Assembly: GCA_026119935.1 (NCBI GenBank)
Contig: JALRMH010000047.1
Span: 1 to 64,000 of the forward strand
DNA length: 64,000 nucleotides
Source of the DNA: Endothia cerciana
Taxonomy: Eukaryota; Ascomycota; Sordariomycetes; Diaporthales; Cryphonectriaceae
Direction of reading: 5' to 3'
How positions within the stretch are numbered: the stretch's first letter is position 1; every line of letters begins with the position of its first letter. A program made the translations under genes and the position numbers. The notes under the pieces are model-generated. The model did no database searches. It was given only the letters and a program-made list of their open reading frames with translations, and had not been told where the DNA came from. Below are positions 10,823 through 21,627 of the stretch, piece by piece.

Positions 10823-13606
10823 GGGTTGTTTTCTCGCTGAAGAGGATACCCAGTACGATCGTGGAGAGTTGCTTAGTAATAAGCGAGAGGAAACGTGTTA
10901 AGGGGGGGATGCAAACAGCGATGCTTAGCTTTTATAAGAAGAGACACAGACTAATACGGTGCTAGAGGGCTACTGCATAGAGTGGGCGGAGAGGTCACAG
11001 TCGAAAATATCGTGGGTAAAACACTTCTAAGGGGTCTTGCCGTGGAACCTTGTTTCATTATCGAGGTGCAAACGCGATTAGCAGAGACGACCTTGACTTT
11101 ATATCATCTTGTATGCTCTTAGCAGAGGACTGTAAAGCAAGGGCTTCGTCTTGATACATCGGCTTCGTAACTCAACTCAGCTGGACGGTAGACAGTCACA
11201 AGCTGCAACAAGATTTGAAGCGTCTCGACTAAGAGGCATAATTTTCACTAATAGTCTCGATCACGTAGGCCAGCAGGGTAACCCACCTGTTGTTAATCTT
11301 GATTCATACCCCTTTGTCGAGATAGGGTATCATCTCCTTTTAGGTTCTAATTCTGTTAGCTATCCCGTTTATAATGATTAGATCTAATCAGAGTTTGCTA
11401 TTTACCAACAACAGCGCCTATTCCTCCTCCGCGGTTTTGATCCGTGTTACATTAATATCAGTATCTATTGCCTGCTATTAGCTCGTAAAGAGGGTTACAT
11501 ACAGGTTTCTAATACGGAGTTTGTTAGCACTAGTCCTATGTCTTAATGCTGTAGGAGAGGGGCTATGCATCGAGGAATGTTTAGAGGGAGACGACGACTA
11601 AAAATGCTTATAGCTGTAATGTTACATTAACCTAAGGCTGAGTTAAGGTTAGTATAGGTCGTAAGGGTTCTAACAACGTGATATGTTTCCTGTTGGGCAG
11701 TAGACATTGTAACTATACCTGTCGGCTATAGGTTAGCTAAAGTGAATTCCGGACTAAGTCGATTCGGACCAACAGCCAAAGCAGCCATCTTCGGGTGATT
11801 AGTTGTGCGTATCACAGGGGCATCGGTGAAAGGTGTAGTTGAGTCGTCGGGATCCTTGCATAATAGCTTAGTGTCCACATCTAGGCCGTTGCACGTGTCG
11901 ACGATAGTAAATGATAGGTCGAGCTCTCTGTTCATCATCACTCGGTTAGCTAGGATCTAGGGAGATGGAGACCATTCAACCTGATAGTTAGCAAGACTAT
12001 GTCTGCTGCAGGTTCTGCAACTAGTGTAACTCCTCTAATATTTGTGGCTATTTCCAAGGCCTTTATCACTCCTTCTATAGTACCTGTAAAGTTAACGGTA
12101 TCGACGAATTCATGTATTATTCCGATCTGCGTATTCTTGGGGATCCCTCTTTCGTCGGATTACAAAGAACAGCAAGAGAGGGGGCCTAGTCGCATTAACT
12201 ATCGAATTCAGAACTGCAGGGTGCTAAGAGGTTATCATGTCGCCCTTTTAGGAGCTTATTATATCGAACAGCAGCCTACGTAGAGGCTCTAGGTTATAAA
12301 GCCCCCTCTTCGTAACCTTTTGAAGGACTAGGTTTGCAGACTACTTTAAGATTTAAAAAACCGTCTCGGAGACGTTAGCGTAGGTAATATTATACTAATC
12401 TTTGCCTTGCGATTAAGCTAAGATATGCCGATTAGAGATCCAGAAGAAAGATTGTCCATCACAAAAGTGGTGGTTAATTAACGAATCAATTACTTAGTTC
12501 CGTCTATCTTAAAGCTAGGCTTATTTATATCAAGTCCAAGTCGCGATCTCGTGGATAGCAACGTTCAAGCCTCCTATACTAGCGATGCTTTCTATCTCAA
12601 CCTGCTCGAACTTGTGTTCAGAATTTTGCACCTATCCTTAGCCGACCAGGTTCTTTCTAGTGCCGCTATTATAGCAGAATATACGATTAGTGCTATCTAT
12701 AAAGAGCGAGCCTTGCTCTTTAGGTGTGCGAAACTACCAAAGGCTTAGGAGGCGATAGGTGTCTTATAGGCTTTTATAACCACATCTTCGTCGGAAATGA
12801 TGTTTGGTACCGTCCGCGACCTGGTTACTGTATCCTTATCTTTCTTTAATTTCCGCTTAATAGCTTTCTTAATCTTGATACTTCCATCGGCGAAATTTGT
12901 CGATGTTTGTCCTCTAAAGAGGGAGTATTTAGGTTTAGAGTGGTACCCAAGTCGGCTAAAGGTGTTAGTAGAATAGAGTAGCTACCTGTGTTGTTGAAGA
13001 TATATTTGCTAGAAGAGAGGTTACTATAGTTCGAAAAAGGCAAAACCACTAAGAATGATTTTAGAATCCTACCTGCCTATGCCTCTTTCTTATTAGAGGC
13101 GCAAAATTAGATAAGTAGTTAACATAGACCAGCAAACAAACACTACAGTATAGAAGTAAGCCTAACGACACCGCTATCATAGGTTAGTATGCTCTAAAGC
13201 CGACTGTCTATATGCAAACTTAATATCACGCTCAAACAGGACTTATTATATAAGAAGGTTATAAGTAGATTCTTTATTATTCTCTTACTAACTTCGGAAC
13301 CTAAAAACACAATTTCTTTACGCGTAAAATACATATCTTTTTAACGCTATAAGGCAAAGGTTTAGATATCTGGAAATACCTTAAGAAAATAAATGTAATG
13401 AGCACTGCAGTATCACGAAGATCCTGAGGTACACGTAAGGTTTATGCTAACAAGAGCGATGCTAAGTTATCCAATTGAATATAGGAAACACAAGTATAAG
13501 TCTCGATGCAAGTGTTCACTGCCTTTAGGGCTACTATTTCAAGAGTAGGAATAATACTTAGATTGACGACTGAAGAGCACTAATGAGATCTATCTGACTG
13601 TAGGAA
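10823..13606. other. Degraded intergenic DNA with unassigned coding-like fragments
   Basis: About 2.8 kb without an intact gene. On the minus strand around 11726-11985 an open stretch (ANRVMMNRELDLSFTIVDTC, then VIRTTNHPKMAALAVGPNRL) has coding character and is preceded by YQVEW; it may be a fragment of a large enzyme, but the family is not certain. Short plus-strand frames (11151-11381, 11999-12283, 12551-12748) are not convincing. Confidence 0.4.
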
Positions 13607-13768
13607 ATGTCCCTCCCTATATATCCTGCTCTTCAGTGTGAGTCGACAGAGTCGACGGTCGACCGCGTCGACTGTGCATCCTTTATAACCCTAACCCTGG
13701 GTTATGTAATCACGCCGCTAGCTGTTGGAGCTCTTATCGGCCTGTCCTTGCTGTCCTTGGCCTGTTTC

Positions 13769-13790
13769 GTGACCTGCATGTTGGATGGGT
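13769..13790 (+). repeat. Dispersed short repeat, copy 1
   Basis: Contains GTGACCTGCATGTTGGATGG, also present at 15869, about 52776 and 57370, always in plus orientation. Here the similarity to the 15.87-kb copy extends weakly to the left over about 100 bp (both carry TTGGAGC followed by CTT). The two copies flank the coiled-coil gene and its minisatellite as direct repeats. Class unknown. Confidence 0.6.
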
Positions 13791-13815
13791 CAACAATAAA
13801 AGACACTTGTTAAAA

Positions 13816-15036
13816 TTATCGTCTAGGGGTCGAGTAAGGAATCGTCGGACTACCACTGCTGCATGAAGCGGCCTTATCATGGTTACAGGGTCGACGATTT
13901 ATCGCGTCGTCCTCTCTGGGCGGCTCGGCTTGCTCACCGTCTGCCAGATCCTGTCGAGAGCTGGCGGGAGGCGCAGGCTGGACTATCTGAGTGGTTTCGT
14001 TCGCGACTTCATCTTCAGACGAGGTTCCCGCCCCGAGAGAAGACTCAGCAGCCTTCGCAACTCTCAGGCGGTTGATCTTTGGTCTCTGGGAGGACGGTGT
14101 AGAGCGTTCTCCCCATCCGAGACGAGTTTTATCCATGCCATCTGAAGTAGCTGTCCTTAGGCTTATCTGGGACACCGAGAGATCGAAGTGGCGAGCTTTT
14201 GGCGAGCCAGGTGCAAATCTAGGGCGTCGAGCCACGTGTTCGGATTCTGTATTCGAGATTACATTGGAGCGCTTGGAGGGGAAGGGACGAGGTATGGCGG
14301 CATATTGTTTTGCCCGTTCCTTGAAGGTATTGATCTTAGCTTCGTCGAGACCTAGAATCTCCTCGAGCGATTCAACCGCTCTACAGGGATCATATCTGAG
14401 GGGCCGCGTGTCGGGTTCGTTATCGTCAGAGCTTAGGTCTGAGGTAGGCGCGTCGAGGTAGTTCGTCAGGTCGTGAAAGGTGATGAGGTAGAGCAGCATG
14501 TCCTGCTGCTTAGCGGTCTGAGGAGACCTGAGAGCGTAGAACTCATTTGCATTGAGTGGATAGAGATCCAGATTCGGTTCGACAAGGCCACGGCCGGGTA
14601 TGAAGGCAACGATGGGAGTGATGCGCTGTAGAGGGGTCTTGATGTTGGAGTTTCGAGAGAACGCGGCGGACTGTCGGACCTGAACAGTCACCTGATCGAG
14701 CTGGACCTGGACCTGGTCGAACCTCTGGTCGACCTGGTCGAACCTCTGGTCGATCTGGTCGAACTTCTGGTCGATCTGGTCGAACTTCTGGTCGATCTGG
14801 TCGAACCTCTGGTCGATCTGGTCGAACTTCTGGTCGATCTGGTCGAACTTCTGGTCGAGTCTCTGTTCGACGCCGTCAATCCTCTGTTCGAGTCTCTGTT
14901 CGACGCCGTCAATCTTCTGGTGGAGGCCATCGAACTCGCGTTTTAACTGATCGTCCTGGGAGTGGCGCAGCTTGATGTAATCATCCGTGGTGAGGTAAGG
15001 GCTGGCAAGAGAGTAAGGCGGGCTGATGGTGGCCAT
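13816..15036 (-). CDS. Coiled-coil heptad-repeat protein, about 406 aa, unknown function
   Basis: Uninterrupted minus-strand frame. An upstream in-frame ATG exists at 15057, but it and its Ser run come from the GAT repeat. The ATG at 15036 (MATISPPYSLASP, with AAC before ATG and G after) is the better start. Residues about 35-125 form a long coiled coil: IDGVEQRLEQ units pass into about eight copies of the heptad DQKFDQI/DQRFDQV, encoded by a 21-bp tandem repeat at about 14700-14870. A globular segment follows (LYPLNANEFYALRSPQTAKQ, LLYLITFHDLTNYL), then a Ser/Arg/Pro-rich tail. No signal peptide or membrane segment. Similar multi-heptad proteins occur as lineage-specific genes in fungi; no biochemical role can be inferred. 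The frame is intact although flanked by transposons. Confidence 0.7.
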   Translation of the reverse strand: MATISPPYSLASPYLTTDDYIKLRHSQDDQLKREFDGLHQKIDGVEQRLEQRIDGVEQRLDQKFDQIDQKFDQIDQRFDQIDQKFDQIDQKFDQIDQRFDQVDQRFDQVQVQLDQVTVQVRQSAAFSRNSNIKTPLQRITPIVAFIPGRGLVEPNLDLYPLNANEFYALRSPQTAKQQDMLLYLITFHDLTNYLDAPTSDLSSDDNEPDTRPLRYDPCRAVESLEEILGLDEAKINTFKERAKQYAAIPRPFPSKRSNVISNTESEHVARRPRFAPGSPKARHFDLSVSQISLRTATSDGMDKTRLGWGERSTPSSQRPKINRLRVAKAAESSLGAGTSSEDEVANETTQIVQPAPPASSRQDLADGEQAEPPREDDAINRRPCNHDKAASCSSGSPTIPYSTPRR

Positions 15037-15044
15037 GTTTGATG

Positions 15045-15690
15045 ATGATGACACCAACAGCGATAGCGATGACGACGACGGTGATGATAATGGTGATGAT
15101 AATGATGATGATGGTGATGATGGTGATGATGATGAGACGAAGCGATGGCTGGCTGTTGATGATGATGGAGCGATGGCTGGCTGTTGATGAGATGAAGCGA
15201 TGGCTGGCTATTGATGATGATGGAGCGATGGCTGGCTGTTGATGATGATGGTGGCGATGATGATGATGGTGGTGATGATGATGATGATGGAGCGATGGCT
15301 GGCTGATGATGATGATGGAGCGATGGCTGGCTGATGATGATGATGGAGCGATGGCTGGCTGATGATGATGATGGAGCGATGGCTGGCTGTTGATGATGAT
15401 GGTGGCGATGATGATGATGGTGGTGATGATGATGGAGCGATGGCTGGCTGTTGATGAGATGAAGCGATGGCTGGCTGTTGATGATGGAGCGATGGCTGGC
15501 TGTTGACGGATGGAGATGTGATGATGAAGCGATGGCTGGCTATTGATGATGATGGAGCGATGGCTGGCTATTGATCATGATGGTGGTGATGATGATGATG
15601 GTGGTGATGATGATGATGGTGGTGATGATGATGATGGTGGTGATGATGATGATGGTGGTGATGATGATGATGGTGGTGATGATGATGGGC
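15045..15690. repeat. GAT-rich minisatellite upstream of the coiled-coil gene
   Basis: Two arrays. From about 15140 to 15570 there are about 13 copies of GCGATGGCTGGCT separated by (GAT)n spacers of variable length. From about 15579 to 15688 a 15-bp unit (GATGATGATGATGGT) repeats about seven times. Long open frames across it (poly-His or poly-Met) are artefacts. It occupies the immediate 5' flank of the gene at 13816-15036, where its length could affect expression (inference). Confidence 0.9.
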
Positions 15691-15868
15691 GGTTATGACT
15701 CGGGGAACGAGAGAGGGGGCGCAGGCTTCTTGTGTCGCCTTCCTCACGCCATAACACGTGACTGTTGCTGCCTCAGGCCATGGCCAGCCCCCCACCATCG
15801 GGATCCAAACCCTGGTGCTCCATGGTGGCTATTGGAGCCCTTGGCAGTTGGTTGTTGCGGTCTGTTCC

Positions 15869-15897
15869 GTGACCTGCATGTTGGATGGGTTATAACA
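15869..15897 (+). repeat. Dispersed short repeat, copy 2
   Basis: GTGACCTGCATGTTGGATGG followed by GTTATAACA. It lies just left of the LINE insertion site, so before the LINE arrived it stood about 30 bp from the end of the NLR pseudogene region. Confidence 0.6.
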
Positions 15898-15910
15898 CTA
15901 TAGCCTGTTT

Positions 15911-15923
15911 CGCATTAGAGTGC
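15911..15923 (+). repeat. LINE target-site duplication, left copy
   Basis: CGCATTAGAGTGC, repeated exactly at 21577-21589. It brackets the non-LTR retrotransposon. Confidence 0.85.
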
Positions 15924-17199
15924 AAGAAAGAGCTCTCAATCTGTCAATCCTAGTTGTGTCTGGACCTGGGATCCTCACGCATTCCTGATCTCGAAGTCAA
16001 ACCGTGGCTTGGATCACCACAGACGACCTCGCCGTCCTCAGGGACATCATGGCACCGCCGGAAGGCATCGATAATACTCCTGCCCTCTCTAAGAGGCCAG
16101 CAGGAACCCCCCCCCCCGACACCACAACCAACCAAGAGGATGGTTCCCCTTCTTCCCTCTTCCCTCGCGAAGACGGGAGAAATCGACACCCCTATGGCCG
16201 GAGGAAAAGAGGGCCGCCGACCCAGCTTCCCCCCCCTGCCCCCCCCTGCCCCCCCCTCTCGGGTTCGAGTTCAAGGCGGGACGGAAGGTGAACAAAGGCT
16301 CCCTGGCAGAGACGCTGGAAAAGACCTTCCTACAGGAGGAAGCCATGAGACGAGCGAGGCGACAGGTCTTGAAGGCAGCGGCAATATCGCCCTTGACGAG
16401 GCGCTCGACAGCTTCAACGATGGACTGGCAAAGGAATAGGCCTCCTGCAGCTAGCCCAGGCCACGTCACCAACATCGACCCCGCCGCCCCACCGCGCCCC
16501 CACCAGCTCATCGCAGGAAGCCAACCATGGCCCGACACCTAGCGCTGCCCCGCCGGCTCGACCTACTGCAGCTGGACCTGCAGCAGGAAAAGGAATAGAC
16601 AACCGTTGGCCCGAAGGGACAGAAAAAGAAACTGCCAACCAACAAGGCCAGCAGCACCAACACCAACCAACTGGCACTAAAGGCGACCACACAGCCTGAG
16701 AAGGAAAAGCTAGACGACTGGATCTTCTTCCGGATCCTGGGCTAACATGACTGGAGAAGAGCCACTGCGGCCGAGGCAAAAGTGGTTCTCACAGAAACTA
16801 TAGGCCTCAAGTTCGACGAGATCCAAGAGGTGCAACTCGTCCGCTCAGGCTGGGCGGTTCAACCAACGCAGCCAGGAAACAGCAGAGCACCTGCTCCCCC
16901 CTTAGCCCGCCTTAGAGAGAGAGGGCGTCAGGGCGGAAAAGGCCGAACAATAGCACATTTATATAGTGGCCGGCGTTCCGACCCTGCTCCGGTCGCACAA
17001 TAGATAAAGAGAGGTCATAGAACTAGTACGCCAGGAGGCTCTGGCGGTTAGCTGCTACTCTACGAGGCACTGGAACTAGAGCCCCGATACTTAGGAATAG
17101 GTGATCTCCCTCTAAGGACCTGTCCGGGCCAGGCTTCAAAATTCCCGGATTGAAGCTAGCCAGGAAACTGGAAAGAAAAACCTAGGTCACACAATGCAC

Positions 17200-17345
17200 A
17201 ACCTGCTGGGACTACCACGACCCCAGGAAATGCGCCAGGGAAGCTAAATGCAGTAACTGCGGAAAGCAGGCGTATAGGGACACCTAAGCATGCAGGACGC
17301 CCCCTAAGCGCGTCAACTGCCACGGGCTACACAACTCGACATTTG
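17200..17345 (+). pseudogene. LINE ORF1 zinc-knuckle region
   Basis: Part of the LINE. Reading gives TQCTTCWDYHDPRKCAREAK followed by CSNCGKQ, a tail stop, then NCHGLHNSTFEACL: CCHC-type RNA-binding knuckles of the nucleocapsid-like ORF1 protein. A TAG interrupts the second knuckle where Gln or Trp is expected. Confidence 0.7.
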
Positions 17346-19089
17346 AGGCTTGCCTGGTCTGTCTTAAGAAACAGGAGGGCAGGGTGGGTATGCCTAAACA
17401 AAAAACAACTCGAAGCCGCCCGGAAGCTGGGAGACAGGGCCTATCAGGCAGCCCACAGCCCACCCAAGGACAAGGCAGGAACTGAGCGGATAGCGAAGGA
17501 AACAGGACCCCTAGCCCCAGCCCCAGCCCCCTCTACTCCCCGTACAACCCAAAGCATGGAGCCCACGCCTATACCAGGACTAAGACAGGAGCTTAAGCGC
17601 ATGGCTAGTGTGCACGGACGCAAGGACCCCCTCTGGCAGGAAGGGCCGACACCACCAATCCCGGCACTCCTGGAGGGACACCATGCCCTCAGGAAGGAGC
17701 CTACCCAGACAGTATCCCTAGTAAACCTCGACGAGGACGAGGCTGTGGAGGGTATAGAAGGGGCCGACACATACTCTAATAACCCGAAGACCTTATGACT
17801 TGAACACCTAGTGAGGGCCGGGGTCGGCGTGCGCCTGGATCCGGATCACTCAAGATCATGCAGGCGAACACGGCGCACACAGGGGAATGGCATGAGACAG
17901 CACTAAACATAGCGTAGACAGCTAAGGCAGACGTGGTTCTTGTACAAGAACCCTGGACCCTAACAAGAGGCGCCAGACACCTTATAAAGACACATCGAGG
18001 CTATGACGCTTTCTGCCCGGTGGATGACTAGACACACAACCCCAGGGTCATCACCTACATCAAAAAGGGAACTCCGGCATGTCAAATTAGGCCAGAGACC
18101 TATAGGGATATCTGCGTAATAGTAACGCAAGGGATAACGATCGCCAACATCTATAGACCCCCAAGGGGTGAGGAGGTGCTGGGGATTCTGGAACGATAGG
18201 CTATACTACCCAGGCCCCTACGCACGAACTCGGCAACACCATTCGACTTAGTGTTCACGAACATCCTCAATGCAAGGACCAAGACTATACCGGGGCTGCA
18301 CATAGGTTCGGACCACTACACGCTCTAGACCACAGTAGAAGGAAAAGCACCCACCCCGACCCTAGCCCCGAAACCGAAAGTGTCGGCGGATAGGATTCTG
18401 GACTTTAGGCTCACAGTAAAAAAACAACGCCTAGCTCATCCCCACCACAGAGACAGGCACAAAACCAGCGTTGGAACTACTTACAGAAGGCCTTACTACA
18501 TTACTATCGGATGCTATCAAGGTAGCAGGACGCACCCTAGTCAACAACGGTGGCAGGGCATCCTAGTGGAACGAAGACTGCAGGTTAGCGGCAAGGGAGC
18601 ACCACTTTCTAGCCACCTCTGGAACAGAAGAAGAAAGGAAAGAGGCAAGGCAGACACTGAAAGACTGTGTGAGAAAAGCCAAGCGGGCCTTCTGGGACGA
18701 GCAAATCAGAAACGCCACCCAGGATGCGGACATCTTCGCCATCACGGCATAGCACAAAACACCCAAATCTTTCAAACCACCCCTCCTCACGCACCAGGGG
18801 CGGGCAGTCTCGGAACCGATAGAAAAAAGCAGAACACCTCAGAGATGCAGTGCTCTACAGGTTTTCCGCGGACGATGACATTGCAGACCACTGGGCAACT
18901 CTCGAGGAGCCCGCATAGGAGCTCCTATAGAACCACCAGGTTACGATAGAGGAGGCGACAGTGTGCTGTGCACCGGATCGGGGAACACTACCCCGGGGAT
19001 GGACAGCATCATAGTTCGCCTGCTCAAGACTGCCTGGCTGTACATAGGAGAACACATACGGTTACTCTATGAAGGATGCCTGAGACTCG

Positions 19090-20910
19090 GATACTACCCT
19101 TAAGGTCTTCAAGACGGCGGAGGTAGCAATAATCCCCAAAGTCAGGAAAGAGGACTACTCTACTTATCACTCCTACCGACCCATCGCTCTCCTCTCCTGC
19201 ATCAGAAAAGGCATGGAAAGAATAGTGGCAAAGCGACTCTCGATCATAGTAGTCCAGCAAGGCATCCTCAGCGACCAGCACTTTAGTGCGCTGCCTAAGC
19301 GATCGGCGGTCGACCTTACGGCCTGCCTTACCCATAACGTGGAAAAAGTCTTACACGAAGGACAAACGGCGTCCCTACTCACAATAGATGTCCAAGATGC
19401 CTTCGACGCGGTCCTTAAAAACAGGCTAACCTACCGGCTCAGGGAGCAGGGCTGGCCGGACAACCTGGTCAAATAGACAAACGACTTCGTTAGCAGCCGG
19501 CTAGTGAAGGTCAGGTTTGACAGAGCAATAACAGGGGTAAGGGAACTCGGCTGCAGACTCCCCTAAGGATCACTAGTCTCCCTCATACTCTACATATGCT
19601 CTACCTCTCCACTTCTGAAGAGGGGAGACACGCATGCGCTTTGCGTACGCAGACGACGTGGCATTCCTGCACATAGGGAAGAGCACCCGTATAACTGCTA
19701 ATGCGCTCTCGCGGGACCTTAAGGACACATTAGAATAGGGAAAGGCGAACGCTATATCCTTCGACCCAGACAAGAGCGAGCTCATACACCTCACCAGGAA
19801 AAGGGAAAGCAGCTCGCTGGCAGTCAAGGCAGGAGACTTCAGGGTCTAACCAGCGGAAAGGTCCATAAGGTGGCTAGGGGTTATCTTCGACCCCAAGCTC
19901 TCCTTCCGAGACCACGTGGAAACCTAGGGAGCCAAGTCACTCAAAGTGGCTACACACCTCCGGAGTCTCAACAGGATCGCCCACAGCACACCGCCCTCAA
20001 CCACAGCACTCGCAGCCTCGGCCTGCGTCCTTCCAGTCGCTACATACAAGGCAGGAGTATAGTAGCCAGGCCTGACAAAACCTAGCGCCAAGGAGGCAGA
20101 AAGAGAAGTCTCTACAGGATAGGGACAACGGTTGGAAGTGGTGAACAAATCCATACGGACGGCGGCAAGGGCTGCCCTCCCTGTCTGGAAAACCACCCCC
20201 CTTGCGGTACTTCACCGGGAAAGCAGGCTCCCATCCGCGGAGGTAGTATTAGAGAGGATTCGAGTGCGCAGCAGGCTCAGACTGCGCAACTTAGACAAGC
20301 GACACCCCTAAAGAGAAGGGACAAGGAGGCAGGCCAGCAACGAAACCCCAGCCCGCCCCGCACAGAACCAGGCTGCAGAGGATGCAGGATCTATCCATCC
20401 CCTGCGCCAGACCAGACCTTCTTGACGAAAACTACGGACACTATGACCCTAGGAAGTACTCGAACAAGGAGAAAGGAAAGGAGCGATACGACAAACTAGT
20501 TAGCGAACTGGGTACACGAGATATCTGAATCTATTCCGACGGCTCGCAAACGAACAAGGGCACAGGGTGGTCGTTTATGGCATATCAAGGCCCATGCACA
20601 GTCGTTACAGCAAACGGGCCTATAGACGAAGCAGAGGTTTTCGACGCGGAAGCCAGGGGCGCAGCACGGGCAGCCGCTTGGGCAGCCAGCAACGCAAGGC
20701 GGCTTCAGGCAACTAGAGTCGTCTTCTTCCTAGACAATACATCGGTGGTCCAAAGCATACTTGGACGCACGCCGGATAGCTCACAGACAGAATTCCTCCT
20801 TACTTTCCGCCACAACGCACAGAAACTCCACGACATCGTATTTACAGTTGAATAGTCACCTAGGTATATAGGGATAGAGGGGAACAAGACTGCAGATAAG
20901 CTGGCGAAAC
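19090..20910 (+). pseudogene. LINE ORF2 reverse transcriptase and RNase H region
   Basis: Part of the LINE. Successive open pieces give the RT fingers and palm (VAIIPKVRKEDYSTYHSYRP, SLLTIDVQDAFDAV, FAYADDVAFLHIG), a thumb-like region (IRWLGVIFDPKLSFRDHV), then RNase H (YSDGS, DAEARGAARAAAWAA, GIEGNKTADKLA). At least four TAG codons and one frame change break it. Catalytic residues of both enzymes remain readable, so decay is mostly by nonsense mutation. Confidence 0.82.
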
Positions 20911-21576
20911 TAGCGGCGGACGCAAACCCGCGCACAGCGCGTATTGATATTTGCACTATGCAAGGAAGCAACGAATCGTTGGAAAACATAGTGAGAGGGA
21001 GCACTCGCACTGTGCGGAGAAACGAGGGATTAGCTAGGAAATTTTCGATTCTTGGTAGGCGGTCAACCGACCATGCAAGTATCAAAACTAGAGCCTTGTA
21101 GCAACAACAAAGCCACCAGAACTCGCGCTCCCCAGAGGTATCCTCGCTAGATACCTGGCGGAGAGGACAGGACACGGTGACTTTGTAAGCTACTACGTAC
21201 GCTTCGGACACAACCACACGGGCCAGCTATGCAGATGCGGAAGCGGCAGGGAACCAGGGCACTTCTTGAAGTGCCCCTTGGTCTAAGGAAAGATCCCGAA
21301 GGGGTTGAGGCGAGGTCACGAGCGGGAAGACATCCTGTCGACAACAGGATGGCTGGCGTTCAAGGACCTGGTTGAAGACACGGGGGTATACGATCCCCCA
21401 CCCCGGGATTCAACCCCCGGGGCAGATTCCGTTTTTTGATTTCCTTTGTTAAACCTCTCCTTTATCAAGCGGAAAAGTGGACGCTCCACTCGTCTTCATG
21501 CCCCTAGGGAGGCCGAGACCAGGGAACTTAGTATAGTTACCCTAGACTCACTTACAGACGTTAATACAATCATCAT

Positions 21577-21589
21577 CGCATTAGAGTGC
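21577..21589 (+). repeat. LINE target-site duplication, right copy
   Basis: CGCATTAGAGTGC, identical to 15911-15923. Confidence 0.85.
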
Positions 21590-21627
21590 CTTGTCCAATA
21601 AACGCTCGTTATACTCTAATGGTCAGC

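Larger units (their letters stand above)
15924..21576 (+). mobile_element. Full-length but inactive LINE (non-LTR retrotransposon), Tad1/I-like with RNase H
   Basis: A 5.65-kb element bounded by a 13-bp TSD and ending in a short ATC-type tail (ACAATCATCAT). ORF1 (from about 16004) is Pro-rich and carries CCHC knuckles near 17200-17345 (CTTCWDYHDPRKC, KCSNCGKQ). ORF2 follows. An apurinic-type endonuclease lies at about 17850-18360 (ending near HIGSDHYTL). RT lies at about 19090-19830 (YRPIALLSC, then FAYADDVAFL with the catalytic Asp pair). RNase H is at about 20525-20910 (IYSDGSQTNKGTGW, DNTSVVQSI, GNKTADKLAKLAA). A C-terminal Cys/His cluster is near 21160-21290 (FGHNHTGQLCRCG). RT plus RNase H is typical of Tad1/I-clade fungal LINEs. 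Many TAG stops and frameshifts make it dead, although both ends are intact. Confidence 0.88.

Noticed and set aside
11999..12283. 94-codon plus-strand frame
   Set aside because: No domain, mixed composition and an overlapping minus-strand coding-like fragment; not supported.
13675..13700. CCCTAACCCT, telomere-like
   Set aside because: Only about one and a half repeats; chance occurrence is likely, and there is no array or chromosome end.
15568..15903. Poly-His, poly-Met and Ser/Pro frames in the GAT repeat
   Set aside because: Direct translations of a trinucleotide-rich repeat in different frames; no evidence of a gene.
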